Below, piece after piece: positions 36,101-43,920 of a stretch of 53,855 nt of DNA. Origin of the DNA: a virus; IMG/VR virus record IMGVR_UViG_3300025483_000016, positions 1 through 53,855 of that record. One strand, written 5' to 3'. The position numbers were made by a program, and so were the translations under genes. The first letter of the stretch is position 1. Every line of letters begins with the position of its first letter. The notes below the pieces were generated by a model. The model had not been told where the DNA came from. It ran no database searches and saw only the letters and a program-made list of their open reading frames with translations.

Positions 36101-39100
36101 ATTTACAGTCTTTGATCCTTGTAGAGGATCTTGTACAATCTTGAAATACTTTCCTTCAGCATTTACAATACCATTTCTATCAAAGTAGTAGAAATTTGTA
36201 AAATTAGTTCCTACTTTTTCTAGATACGTATTACCTGCTAATCTAGATCCAAAACCAAACTTAAGATCAGTAAATGCTCCTGAGTTTCCTGGAAGAATTG
36301 TACTGTTGATTTTTTCTACTGTTATTAGATTGAACTTTCCACTTGGACTTACATCGAAGAAAGTTCCAGTTAGAGATGAGTGTGAAGTATCAAAAAGATA
36401 ACGATAATATTCCTGTAAATCAATATTAGGATTAGGATCAAATGTTTGATTATCTTCAGAAAACTCAAACTTATAGTCAATACCACTAACTGATACTACA
36501 GTAACAAGTCTATTAGGAGTGCTCGAATCAAAAAATGTAGTACTAAGAGCAACTGGGTTTGCAGTGCTCTTTAACGTTCCATAGTCAAATACAATCGTAG
36601 CAGTTTGTGTAGTTGGATCATAAGATTTGATGAAACCAGTTCCAGCACCAGTTTGTACCTGATAATTATCAGTAAAGTTATATCTTCCATTATAGAAAGA
36701 TACTTTCTGTCCATCGAAGTGATCTACATCTTTTGTATTTTCTCTCGCTCTAATAACAGTGAGTTCTGTACCATTGATAGAAGAGATTTCTAGAACTTCT
36801 TTTCCTATCTGTATCAAATCTCCTTCTGCATATCCTTTTGCATCTTTGACAATGACTTTACTAGATCCTGCTGCAAATCCAACATGATCAACATACAGAG
36901 TAAATCTTGCTGTGCTCAGTGATGCTAAAGATCTTGATAGACTCTCATCATCTACAGATAAGTAATCGCCTCTCTCATAATCTTCACCAATAGATTGAAT
37001 TTGAACACTAGATACTAAACCAGCATCAGATACAGTAATAGTTGCTGTAGCACCAGATCCTGATCCACCAGTCAATGGCACATCTTGATATTGTCCTGGT
37101 GCATAATCTGCTCCACCATTTAAGATTGTAAATTTACCAATTCCAGTAAAATCAACGGTAGTATCAAATACAGGAGTTCTAAAAACAACTTCTTGATATA
37201 GTCTCTTTCTTAGATAATATGTCTTGGTTTTTGTGGTATCGTCAGGATTGATATCAACAATTACATTATCACCAACACCTAAACCATGATTCTCATCAGT
37301 CTCAATTAATCCTACATTTTGATTTACATCAAATGGTTCTAGGTTATCACTAAGAGATGTAAGACTTACAATCTTTGTTCCTGAGGTATTAAACAAGTCA
37401 CTTGATTGTAAGAAATAATCATCATCAACAATCCAAGTTCCTGTTAAAACTTTAATTCTAATAATATTTTGATTATTGGATCCATCCAATACTTCTGCTG
37501 TTGCAATTGGTTGATTGATACCATCTGTTAGAGAAAGAATTGCTCCCGCAGTATATGTGCTATTCTTATCTAAGAAGAGAGTGAAGGTTTTGATATCTGC
37601 AGAGAAAGTGCCAGTGTTATTGAAAGTACCAATAACATTTCTTAGGACAATTACATTGTCGTTCTGCACAGTTCCAACAATGTCACCAGAGGCTGCAGAT
37701 GCTGGTTGTCTTAGAGTATCATCTGCAAATAGGTATGCATTCTGAATTGTTGTGAGTTTTACAACTTTATCTTCTTTGCTTTCTAAGTAAGTTACAGATT
37801 TACCCTTAACAGAAGATACAGAAGCTTCTGCACCAGATCCATCTGTACCTCTATTATCAAAGTATAACTTAGAATTGATAGAGAAATTGCTCGATGATCT
37901 ATCAAGTAGAACACTATCAACTGTACCAGATTTTACTTCTGCTACTGTAGCAATAAGACCCTCGCCATTTCTTGGCATTCCTGGGAGATACAATCTCTTT
38001 GCATCTTTTGGAATATCGTTTTGGTTGATACTAGAATTGTAATTGCTATCTACTGGTAGAGAATAATAGTTGTCACCTAGAACATATGGGAATTGTGGTA
38101 TTTGATTGCTATTAATAGTAAGGAAATAAGCATAAGTTCCCTCTGGGAAATCTGGAGTGACGCAGAATCTTCCATTGTTTTCGTCTAAAGAACCACTCTT
38201 GTGAGCATAGGTGTAATCATTTATAAATGTTCCCAATGCATACTTACTGATTGTGGGACCACCAGATCTAGTGCCATTGAGAGAATAACTAGAAGTCATT
38301 CTTACAATAGAAGAGTTAGGATTTAATGGATCTTCATTACCAAATGGACCATAGATTGGATTGCCATCATAAGCAAAACCAATGATTGGGGAGTGTGTCT
38401 TTACAGATGGTTCTGATCCAGCGTTGTCAATGTTGTCACCAAGACTAATACGAAGAGTTTTTGGATTTCCAAGATGACCATAACCATAGTCGTTAGCAGG
38501 ACTATAGTTCTCAAATAGATGACCGTAGTCAGTATCTAAGTTGTTGGATAACTTTTGGAATCTATTAAAATTCCACTCTTTGAGAGAAGGAGTTCCCGTA
38601 GCGTTTGATCCAACAGGAATGATATCTACAACTACAGAATCTTGATTATAGAAGTTACCTTCTTCAATTTTGTCAAACCCAGTAATCTCTCCTACACTAT
38701 TAACAGTTGCTTTATAATTAGCAAATCTTCCTCTTCCTAGATTATCTCTGACATTAACGATTGGCGGAGATGAATAAAATTCTCCAGGGTTGTCAATTAC
38801 TAGACTAGTAATTTTTCCACCTGTTACAACTGCTCTGACTTCTGCACCTCTTCCAGAAGTGATTGTAATTTTTGGAGTTGAGATAAATGTCTCTTCACTG
38901 GTTACTTCAATACTATCAACTACCTGACCAGCAAGAAACGCTCTTGCTTTGTTTGGTAGATCATCGATAAGAACAAATGGAGGTTTTGTATATCCATTAC
39001 CCTGAGTATTGACATCAATCTTTTCTAATTTGCCATACCTAACACTCTCAAGATCTTTATATCCATAAATTGGAACACCGTTAAGTAGAATACCTACATC

Positions 39101-40660
39101 ACGTTTTGGTGTTTTATAGATTTCTGTAGTGCTGGTTGCTTTCTGTCTAATAATTCTTAGAATCTTCTGATCAGCAACAGCGTCTGTAGTGATAGAACCA
39201 TCTAGAATTTTGTAAGATGGGAAAGAAGAACTAGTAACATAGTAATATTGTTCATCTGCAAAAATAGCAGAAACGTCAGTAGAAACTTGATCTAATGCAG
39301 TCGCAACATATGAGATAGTTGGAGAATTGACAGCATTGTCTTGAGAGAGCACCCATCTAGTTTGATTTGATCCTGTTTGTGTAATTTTTGGATCTGTAGT
39401 CTCGAATCCTGGATTTGATACTTGAATTCGATCACCTACTGAAGAGTATGGATTTCTTGCAACTGGTGCAAGACCATATATCACACCGAATGTTAATAGT
39501 GTTACTCCAGATCCCTCAATAGTTACTGGTTTATATACTGAAGATCCTACTGCATGAGTAGTAGGAATGTCACCTCTTTCTTTGATGATAAACTGAGTTA
39601 CATTCTTATCATCAAATTCAATAATTTCATCTTCAATCAGGAATGATCCTGTGGTCTCCCAACCAATCGTTGAAAATACATCAACTCGCTTTCCAACACC
39701 ATAAGTCAAAGGGAGTTCTTTCTCTAGTCTAGTCTTAGTTGAGATCTCAAAGAGACCATTGACAGTCTCTGGAGCAACAACTAAATTCCAGATTTGTTCT
39801 CCATCGCTGGTCCCCTCTGGATATACATTATCAATTATTGCAGAAGCATATCCATATTCATCAGTTGGTTGCTGAACAATTTGCTTTCCAATAAGATTTT
39901 TTGGATCTCCTGTAACTACTTTTGCCTTGATAGCAAAAACATTAGTCCAGTCAGACTTAGATGCTTTGTATGTAAAGTCCTTTGGATTATAGACTTCTGG
40001 TTTATTTTCAATATCTTTAGCGACAATAGTATTGAAAATAAATTTAATAGAACTATCTGTTCCCTTTGACTTATAGAACTTCTGAATGTTCTTAATTAAA
40101 GTTCTCTTGTCAATCTCTCCTTTGAGATATTTCTCTGGAAAAGAACTTAGGTATTGACTTTCAAAATTTCTTACAAATGCATATAAGAAAAGGTTACTAA
40201 CATTAAATACGGTTTCTCCAGACTGATGAGAAGATGCCTCAGTGCTGTTGAAATTAGAAGTGCTGTATAGATCTCCAAGTGTGGTGTTACCACTTACACC
40301 TCTAGAACAGTCTAAAAACTGTGTGCTTGTTCTTGAGGCATAGAAAATAATCTCATCATTAATTTTAATATAACCATTTTTCTCTGGAAATGAACTCGCA
40401 TCATTTACAGTAATTGTTGTATCTGTAGTAGAAACTGTTCCAGAAAGAACATCATTCTGCTTTAGTAGTTTCTTTTCATAGAAATCAATGTCCGTATATT
40501 TTTGGATATTGGTAATAATATCCAAAGCACCGCCTTGTACTTCCTGTGCTTCATAATACTTCTGAACGAACTTGGAGAATAGTTCATATTCAGAAGCAAT
40601 GAATTCAGGGAGCTGGGACTCAATTAGAGTTGAAATTCTCTTAGTCTTAACAGCAGCCAT
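30161..40660 (-). CDS. Giant baseplate wedge protein, gp7-like, with YHYH domain
   Basis: A 3499-residue protein; T4 gp7 has about 1032. The N-terminus (TLIESQLPEFIASEYELFSK, then FVQKYYEAQEVQGGALDII) and its place between gp6 and gp8 support a gp7-like wedge protein. A GxGY repeat run is at about 560-680. A YHYH-type domain is at about 755-870: GFAYDGNPIYGPFG, then LDENNGRFCVTPDFPEGTYA and a final FPYVLGDNYY. More beta repeats are at 1190-1230 and 1560-1690. Two helical modules are at about 2040-2160 and 2280-2400 (DAANQIERNREFIVEEAVG; YHLRFGGNFKIVDFAQLYY). The C-terminal 600 residues are beta-rich. It runs without interruption. The gp7 label is from synteny, not from domain-level proof. Confidence 0.82.
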   Translation of the reverse strand: MAAVKTKRISTLIESQLPEFIASEYELFSKFVQKYYEAQEVQGGALDIITNIQKYTDIDFYEKKLLKQNDVLSGTVSTTDTTITVNDASSFPEKNGYIKINDEIIFYASRTSTQFLDCSRGVSGNTTLGDLYSTSNFNSTEASSHQSGETVFNVSNLFLYAFVRNFESQYLSSFPEKYLKGEIDKRTLIKNIQKFYKSKGTDSSIKFIFNTIVAKDIENKPEVYNPKDFTYKASKSDWTNVFAIKAKVVTGDPKNLIGKQIVQQPTDEYGYASAIIDNVYPEGTSDGEQIWNLVVAPETVNGLFEISTKTRLEKELPLTYGVGKRVDVFSTIGWETTGSFLIEDEIIEFDDKNVTQFIIKERGDIPTTHAVGSSVYKPVTIEGSGVTLLTFGVIYGLAPVARNPYSSVGDRIQVSNPGFETTDPKITQTGSNQTRWVLSQDNAVNSPTISYVATALDQVSTDVSAIFADEQYYYVTSSSFPSYKILDGSITTDAVADQKILRIIRQKATSTTEIYKTPKRDVGILLNGVPIYGYKDLESVRYGKLEKIDVNTQGNGYTKPPFVLIDDLPNKARAFLAGQVVDSIEVTSEETFISTPKITITSGRGAEVRAVVTGGKITSLVIDNPGEFYSSPPIVNVRDNLGRGRFANYKATVNSVGEITGFDKIEEGNFYNQDSVVVDIIPVGSNATGTPSLKEWNFNRFQKLSNNLDTDYGHLFENYSPANDYGYGHLGNPKTLRISLGDNIDNAGSEPSVKTHSPIIGFAYDGNPIYGPFGNEDPLNPNSSIVRMTSSYSLNGTRSGGPTISKYALGTFINDYTYAHKSGSLDENNGRFCVTPDFPEGTYAYFLTINSNQIPQFPYVLGDNYYSLPVDSNYNSSINQNDIPKDAKRLYLPGMPRNGEGLIATVAEVKSGTVDSVLLDRSSSNFSINSKLYFDNRGTDGSGAEASVSSVKGKSVTYLESKEDKVVKLTTIQNAYLFADDTLRQPASAASGDIVGTVQNDNVIVLRNVIGTFNNTGTFSADIKTFTLFLDKNSTYTAGAILSLTDGINQPIATAEVLDGSNNQNIIRIKVLTGTWIVDDDYFLQSSDLFNTSGTKIVSLTSLSDNLEPFDVNQNVGLIETDENHGLGVGDNVIVDINPDDTTKTKTYYLRKRLYQEVVFRTPVFDTTVDFTGIGKFTILNGGADYAPGQYQDVPLTGGSGSGATATITVSDAGLVSSVQIQSIGEDYERGDYLSVDDESLSRSLASLSTARFTLYVDHVGFAAGSSKVIVKDAKGYAEGDLIQIGKEVLEISSINGTELTVIRARENTKDVDHFDGQKVSFYNGRYNFTDNYQVQTGAGTGFIKSYDPTTQTATIVFDYGTLKSTANPVALSTTFFDSSTPNRLVTVVSVSGIDYKFEFSEDNQTFDPNPNIDLQEYYRYLFDTSHSSLTGTFFDVSPSGKFNLITVEKINSTILPGNSGAFTDLKFGFGSRLAGNTYLEKVGTNFTNFYYFDRNGIVNAEGKYFKIVQDPLQGSKTVNYVTPNRFVYDLTYVPLWDGSGTITYTTSGQFAVGAINSINVSNLGLNYKKVPVILGCDLNSTFIADATVLFDTATQTITGVNIDKKGSNYVNPKIVIIDGDGFDATFNVVARNGEIFSITVDNPGRGYTYAPTIQIIESDVEAYVDSNTIGTPQSINIFRNGGAYHLDKTVSSTFTTKYVISLKEFSGNFLKGEKVSQSINGIEVFSAKVAEWRSGSNLLKLDDVTGSIRNSVPIVGKISSSSGMLRAVYVTSLAEEIASFYDNIGSYQSDRGKLGVANQKLTDSFFYQDYSYVVKSKTSIDQWRDLIKSTTHPAGFKLFGQVDIESDAEIKMPAQSPKSDNFTIIQLWDPEKNKISIESTRRIVTQTVTSSKSTKEIKGVGTAHASEFNFSETRAFEVTLADPFNGVNGVNATTGYTGSPENVGQKIFQLLDDQGNPFTPVSAKNLIITLNGILQEPELSYTVSGDKVVFSQAPLGPSSKLTGSNLTDLSSYDGTVFYGRYIEFKDSQYNNQYFKKLRNIFQRNGRWLDAANQIERNREFIVEEAVGYGRDKHPNLDWSTKIDDYLEDVGFIIDAYEHDLRFGGNIKTVDYLSIFNSDDDYNYIITNKTESLDIFKYATNLAKLAVRNWDVVEESVSYIQGSRQVTVIDTNNLAVGMFISSGTAFPSGTKIVSIDSNTRITLNNAALANSGGGGGAASGITDLNGSTGGNDYIIPTSTGAVAPGNQYAVDPGDVLQAPISFSASDSATFYFSGINNGTFWDASDLIAGNKEYLNEEIAGWFAAQYPNVTWTDLAKDIDIYVDATVYHLRFGGNFKIVDFAQLYYERNLYPYPEQLKAGVSPAEFAGAYNELKVLMVDAMRNALGAGTYTSIPPFTDNTVATDTSFPYCAQVESSLNNFYTIINTILNEGKGLIEKTNINSNYAGNWSRTLTYSNYNIIPDPLLSAQECNDVISSVDSLFDNVSDILNGTSVTRSTPDFLDGETTTFEMYWDDDTEVNTEEDEDLFLTLNAVLQRPKYTESYPLSDAYYIDRTVIPNKLVFDVAPIWDQDFGAKSIGEPTAVELVAGIGVGNYKRLTIDYALVDEVRGGPFLILDVEDNTSQEIEQQDYLFVFIDGVLQRREYSYSVAGSTISFNVPIKKDTKIDMRYLYGRDLDQIINFHDFNQDTFYAQGTVTFDVASGATELLNWIGLNSSESFHAWQVNPNGSYNVIGQLTNPSESSNLLTFTLEGQKCDLIQGVDVVVGIKGDYSDNRIIELNSSGSSISYVTDEDGRLELSYPVSENSWRGTFIGKYYRDPFVSLSDEDYVKIEGESDFRRVKKAPEKTTSKEHRNQGYVTGSNFGIAKVEAYNGVTRGEGLSIVAKIENGSVVSLEWNQRSYDPLTQPTAYQYYTPPVLHFIPKNGNGGGAKAVVLVSKGQVISVDLLEGGSGYTEAPRVVVARRYEILQGRGFGVSTINGGINSTLDPFVMSSSSFITELGNQIPGVSTFTTVLFNSPSDIDRLIKAQIELVENVGTNFTAGVDSITTLSGGVGTIITVEATTAPNEYVSIISGRIDDIISTSSLISSRQLTTIVTNQIDNTDINAGHYHAVGAFLSIELDPTDNIVFVPDVTKFSSNGYLQIGTEVVRYYRKGFGRFLNVQRGQEGTTAQLHPVGTFIVQIPDPVSIAYGGVTRIESDSQIVTLKGGADVGRTERVTNIQVVTPSTTIENTSTVTVVKVEISAVVDSISRVIIPPGERLLQVNINIDQTNFLSQSSTQVSSSVLSVQTNSQLRKETLEVLLFTPPSGVIDGYEESVIFSDPILTRSGFVDLIEPYTVTQRDGNIIDITNASGTSTEYVGQYTTGNAGPTLRNFDQILDDGVCNVSGLSLLNIQFYYPNLTINDFVERANSSYTLSGDYFNLATASIQNPVAQSDTQGLIPGTVTVVGSTTYFPSEGYLLTSTGAVIQYTGTTANSFTGCTLYNGTNNINLLDELIPFSIS

Positions 40661-40664
40661 TTAC

Positions 40665-42458
40665 TTACTCTTTATATGCGGTGAAACTTGAATTCGCTAC
40701 ATCAACGTCCAGATAGACCTCACGGAGTGCCTGAACATCATTAGATAGTGGTTTTACTCTAACTGAAATGCGGTTGTCAAAGAAACTACCTTTGATGATA
40801 GTCAAATCGTACATTTTAAGCTCACCTCTAAGATAATCAATGTCTCCAACATCCTTGTTGAGAACAACTTTTTCGCCAGTTACAGTGTCTAGTCTATATA
40901 GGACAATTTTGCCATCCCTATCTTCAACATAGACATCAAAAGTAGGATATTCAGTTACCCTAAATCCTGTACTGGAAAGAGTTGGTCCATCACATTCTTC
41001 ATCAAAAGCATTCTGGAAACATATCTCATAATAGAATGTAGAATTCAACTGAGGATAGAAGTCTTTCCTCATTGTCACTTCTGTTAAGTTGGAGTTGATT
41101 GTACGATCTGCATCATCAATTACACCAACAAATTTACTGTATCTAAATTTACCGTTAAACTTTTCTGTACCAGAGTTTGTAGTATAAGTTTGCACAGATC
41201 CAATAACCTTGTCTCTAATCTGTGAAGGTGTCTGATCTGTAACGTTTCCGTTATAATAGATCTTACTTGTCAATTCAACATAGAGTATAGATGGATCTAC
41301 AATAACTGGTTCTACAGAAGCAACAACATATTTCTTTAATTCATCAGTAATTTGCTTCTTCGTTAATGAAGTCAAGTAAGAAGCATCAACTGGTTTTAAT
41401 ACAATGAATACTTTTCCGTATTCTGGTGGATCTTGATCCTCCCCACCAAATGTAATGATATCACTAACTGATGGATAGATCTTACGAACAATAGCAGCAT
41501 AGTCATCCGAAGTAACTGCACGATCCTGAGTTCCATAAGTCTTTGGAGCATTGAACTTAATGCTCTTTACAGACTCTGGCAACTCTCCACCAGAAGATGC
41601 AACGCTAGAATCAATAGTTACACTGGTAACAGGAGTAAATCCAGATGCATTGTCTAATACACCAGAAAATACAAAACTCTTAACTCCATTTGAGTCTGGT
41701 CCAGAAGTAGTTAGGTAAGATACTTCTACTCTTGCACCATTCTCTAGTGCCTTACCTAAAACTCCATCACCAAAAATCATCTCATATCTATCATCCTCAG
41801 ATTCTTCTAAGAAAAAGATCTTCGAGTTTCCATCAATACCAAGAATATTTTCTGCTAGCAGGTAAGGTTCGTTAAACGTTCCACCAGTTGGATAAACTTT
41901 AACTCTAATAGTATTAGCATCAATACTTTGGTTGTCAAGAATAAATCTCTGTGAAGACAGTGAAGTATCAACAGTAAAGTTACTGACAACTACAGTTCCT
42001 TCTCTAATTGCTACATTAGCAAATACTGCACGATCATTTGCTACTTGTGCTTTCGTGTCTTCAATAGTAACATACTGATAGATTGTATTGTCATAGTTGG
42101 CAATAAATCCTGTTCCTCTTTTTAGGATTAGTTCAGTATCAGTTGTTGGGTTTGCATACGTTGCAGTAAAAGAAATTAAAGCACTAGGAGAAGTGATACT
42201 CTTGGGTCTGTATCCTAATTGCTTCGCAATCGCTACTACATTGTCCCTGAGAGTCGCTGAATCAATGAATAGTTCATTGACCACCATGTTGGTGTTAAAC
42301 GCCGTGTAATAGGTGTTATAGGCAAGAGTATCAATCAACGTTGATATTGCCGATCCCTCAAAATCATAATCAGTGAAATCAGAATTTGCCCTGAGGTAAT
42401 CCTTCAGAGCTGCTTTGATATCTTCAAAGTCTAAATTGGCAACCTGAGTATATGGCAT
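40665..42458 (-). CDS. 6: Baseplate wedge protein gp6 (baseplate J-like)
   Basis: A 597-residue protein starting MPYTQVANLDFEDIKAALKD and FEGSAISTLIDTLAYNTYYT, clearly the T4-like gp6 family (T4 gp6 660 residues). gp6 dimers form the inner iris that clamps the baseplate hub. The central part (about 290-370, KTYGTQDRAVTSDDYAAIVR, YPSVSDIITFGGED) is the baseplate J-like core. The ATG overlaps the last base of the gp25 stop (42458), so gp25 and gp6 are translationally coupled. The 4-nt gap to the gp7-like start suggests one polycistronic message. Confidence 0.95.
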   Translation of the reverse strand: MPYTQVANLDFEDIKAALKDYLRANSDFTDYDFEGSAISTLIDTLAYNTYYTAFNTNMVVNELFIDSATLRDNVVAIAKQLGYRPKSITSPSALISFTATYANPTTDTELILKRGTGFIANYDNTIYQYVTIEDTKAQVANDRAVFANVAIREGTVVVSNFTVDTSLSSQRFILDNQSIDANTIRVKVYPTGGTFNEPYLLAENILGIDGNSKIFFLEESEDDRYEMIFGDGVLGKALENGARVEVSYLTTSGPDSNGVKSFVFSGVLDNASGFTPVTSVTIDSSVASSGGELPESVKSIKFNAPKTYGTQDRAVTSDDYAAIVRKIYPSVSDIITFGGEDQDPPEYGKVFIVLKPVDASYLTSLTKKQITDELKKYVVASVEPVIVDPSILYVELTSKIYYNGNVTDQTPSQIRDKVIGSVQTYTTNSGTEKFNGKFRYSKFVGVIDDADRTINSNLTEVTMRKDFYPQLNSTFYYEICFQNAFDEECDGPTLSSTGFRVTEYPTFDVYVEDRDGKIVLYRLDTVTGEKVVLNKDVGDIDYLRGELKMYDLTIIKGSFFDNRISVRVKPLSNDVQALREVYLDVDVANSSFTAYKE

Positions 42459-42850
42459 TATCGTGTGCGCTCTAGAAAGATGTCGACAGTTACTGGTGCA
42501 TCATCTCGACCAACAATAGTGTAAGAAATTTCAACATCATATCCATTATTCATTTGATCTGGATAAACACGGATCGTATTAACCGTAATTCGTGGTTCAT
42601 ACTTCTTAAGTGTATCTTTGATCTCTGAACGAATAATACCAGCAGACGCAAAATCTAGAGGTTCGAACAATACGTTACGTAGTCCGCACCCCAGATCTGG
42701 TTGAAATGGTCTTTCACCTTTGTTTGTAAGAAGCAAATTGGAGATTGACTGCACGATAGCCGCCTTATCCTTCACTGTGACGAGATCATCAGTGACAGGA
42801 TGCTTCTTAAACGTAACACTCAAATCTTTGAATGTCTGAAAGGTTGGCAT
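42458..42850 (-). CDS. 25: Baseplate wedge protein gp25
   Basis: A 130-residue protein, equal to T4 gp25 (132). It has the conserved E85-P86-R87 motif in KKYEPRITVNTIRVYP, which interacts with gp6 and gp53 and starts sheath polymerisation; the same fold occurs in type VI secretion TssE. Its glycine-rich core QPDLGCGLRNVLFEPLD is also typical. A late-promoter-like GATAAATA is 24 nt before the ATG, making this the first gene of the main baseplate unit. No strong ribosome site is visible. Confidence 0.95.
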   Translation of the reverse strand: MPTFQTFKDLSVTFKKHPVTDDLVTVKDKAAIVQSISNLLLTNKGERPFQPDLGCGLRNVLFEPLDFASAGIIRSEIKDTLKKYEPRITVNTIRVYPDQMNNGYDVEISYTIVGRDDAPVTVDIFLERTR

Positions 42851-42874
42851 TTAGACACAGCAGTAGGCTGTTAC

Positions 42875-42882
42875 TATTTATC
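42875..42882 (-). promoter_or_regulatory. Late promoter for gp25-gp6-gp7
   Basis: The minus strand reads GATAAATA, one mismatch from the T4 late consensus, 24 nt before the gp25 ATG. Its first two bases overlap the stop codon of the preceding small gene. Confidence 0.7.
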
Positions 42883-43051
42883 ACTTACCACAGAATCCGT
42901 CTGCCCACTCCTCTCGATTGTCAAAGATTTCTCCCTCCTTGACATCTTTCATCTTTTTTGCTTTTCTCAAATACTTTTCACTATCTACTTCAGTGATTAG
43001 AGTCATTCCTGATTCTCTAAAATCTTCACTCTTATCCACTCTCTTGTCCAT
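42881..43051 (-). CDS. Small charged protein of unknown function
   Basis: A 56-residue protein starting MDKRVDKSEDFRESGMTLIT and ending EEWADGFCGK. I chose the ATG at 43051 because a GGAGA ribosome site lies 6 nt before it. The frame is open further upstream to 43117, but those starts lie deep inside the preceding gene. It overlaps that gene's end by 20 nt. It is rich in Lys, Asp and Glu with no recognised domain. Coding status rests on the ribosome site and the overlap pattern. Confidence 0.6.
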   Translation of the reverse strand: MDKRVDKSEDFRESGMTLITEVDSEKYLRKAKKMKDVKEGEIFDNREEWADGFCGK

Positions 43052-43715
43052 TCGTGTTCTCCGTCCGTAGTTTTCGTTCAGCATTAGTTTCCCAAAAATA
43101 ATTATCGGTGTCTCCAAGGCGTCCCCAGTCGATTCCTGCCTCTACTTGGTATTCTATGGTAGAAACCTTGAAGTCAGGGAACTTGGGGTCCTCGGGGGTT
43201 ATAGAGAGGTCATACAGACGCATCCTATTGTTAGGATACAATGCATACTGACCATTGTTCAATGCAATGCAATTATGTGATTTGTGCTCTTGTGGCACTT
43301 CACTTACATTATTATCTATCACATCAGGATTTGCATGGTAATTATCTAATGTGAATAGATACTGACCTCTCATCAGTCCATGATCTCGGGTAAAGACCTC
43401 ACAATCCATGGATGATACAAAACCTTTGTTCATACATGCAACACCATAGTCCATGCAATTCCAAAATTGTAGATTCTCCAAACTCATGTCTATGACTGGG
43501 GTTTCAGCGGATCGTACAAACGCACTGATAGGAAGTTTGTCATACATTGCACCATACTCAGGTAAGTACGTCTCAAAATAAAAAGCACGCCCAGGTATGC
43601 TCTTAGCACATACCCAAACGCCCTCTGCAAACTCCCCATGACCGTCTTGATGGTCACGTAAATATTCTTTACGTACCCAAACTTTCTCAGCAGGAAGATT
43701 GCAAATTAAATTCAT
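43032..43715 (-). CDS. Conserved cyanophage protein of unknown function
   Basis: A 227-residue protein starting MNLICNLPAEKVWVRKEYLR. It is rich in aromatic residues and Asn, with many isolated His and Cys (MDYGVACMNKGFVSSMDCEV; EHKSHNCIALNNGQYALYPN). The last 30 residues are charged. From memory, similar proteins accompany the baseplate genes of T4-like cyanophages, with no known role. The ATG overlaps the stop of the 48-residue basic protein gene as ATGA, so translation is coupled. Whether it is a virion part or a non-structural late protein cannot be told. Confidence 0.85.
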   Translation of the reverse strand: MNLICNLPAEKVWVRKEYLRDHQDGHGEFAEGVWVCAKSIPGRAFYFETYLPEYGAMYDKLPISAFVRSAETPVIDMSLENLQFWNCMDYGVACMNKGFVSSMDCEVFTRDHGLMRGQYLFTLDNYHANPDVIDNNVSEVPQEHKSHNCIALNNGQYALYPNNRMRLYDLSITPEDPKFPDFKVSTIEYQVEAGIDWGRLGDTDNYFWETNAERKLRTENTNGQESG

Positions 43716-43858
43716 CGTCCTTGACCGCGATAACGCTTCTTTGCACCATTACGTGATGAAGCTGTGTATTTCGTATGCTTACCACGTCCTTGACGTGTTT
43801 TTTTCGGGGTGCTTTCAATGACCGTTTTACCAGAAAGACCAACTTTGCTTCGTGCCAT
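43712..43858 (-). CDS. Very basic 48-residue protein
   Basis: A short gene starting MARSKVGLSGKTVIESTPKK and continuing through KKTRQGRGKHTKYTASSRNG to an end rich in Arg, Lys and Gly. About one third of residues are Lys or Arg, with almost no acidic residue, which suggests nucleic-acid contact. I have the impression that near-identical small basic proteins exist in other cyanophages, but no function is known to me. A TATAAT hexamer lies 24 nt before the ATG. The stop overlaps the next start as ATGA. Confidence 0.8.
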   Translation of the reverse strand: MARSKVGLSGKTVIESTPKKTRQGRGKHTKYTASSRNGAKKRYRGQGR

Positions 43859-43882
43859 AGTGTTTTATCAATTGACTCTAGT

Positions 43883-43888
43883 ATTATA
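43883..43888 (-). promoter_or_regulatory. Promoter-like TATAAT before the 48-residue gene
   Basis: The minus strand reads ATGCTATAATACTAG, an extended -10-like TGcTATAAT, 24 nt before the ATG at 43858. No good -35 is visible at 16-18 nt. The spacing to the start equals that of the late promoters, so it could be a divergent late promoter instead. Confidence 0.5.
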
Positions 43889-43896
43889 GCATATTA

Positions 43897-43915
43897 TGCT
43901 GCTGATGGAGCAGCA
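43897..43915 (-). terminator. Stem-loop after the PAAR gene
   Basis: The stem TGCTGC/GCAGCA has a 7-nt loop and starts 5 nt beyond the PAAR stop codon. Only a weak T-containing stretch follows on the minus strand, so termination would be partial. Confidence 0.45.
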
Positions 43916-43920
43916 GGTAG

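Noticed and set aside
40669-40676. TATAAAGA as a late promoter for the gp7-like gene
   Set aside because: It lies only 8 nt before the ATG, too close for a start site. The gene is better read from the gp25 promoter.
43032-43117. Longer version of the 56-residue gene starting at 43117
   Set aside because: It would add 22 codons inside the preceding gene. The ATG at 43051 has a clear GGAGA site.
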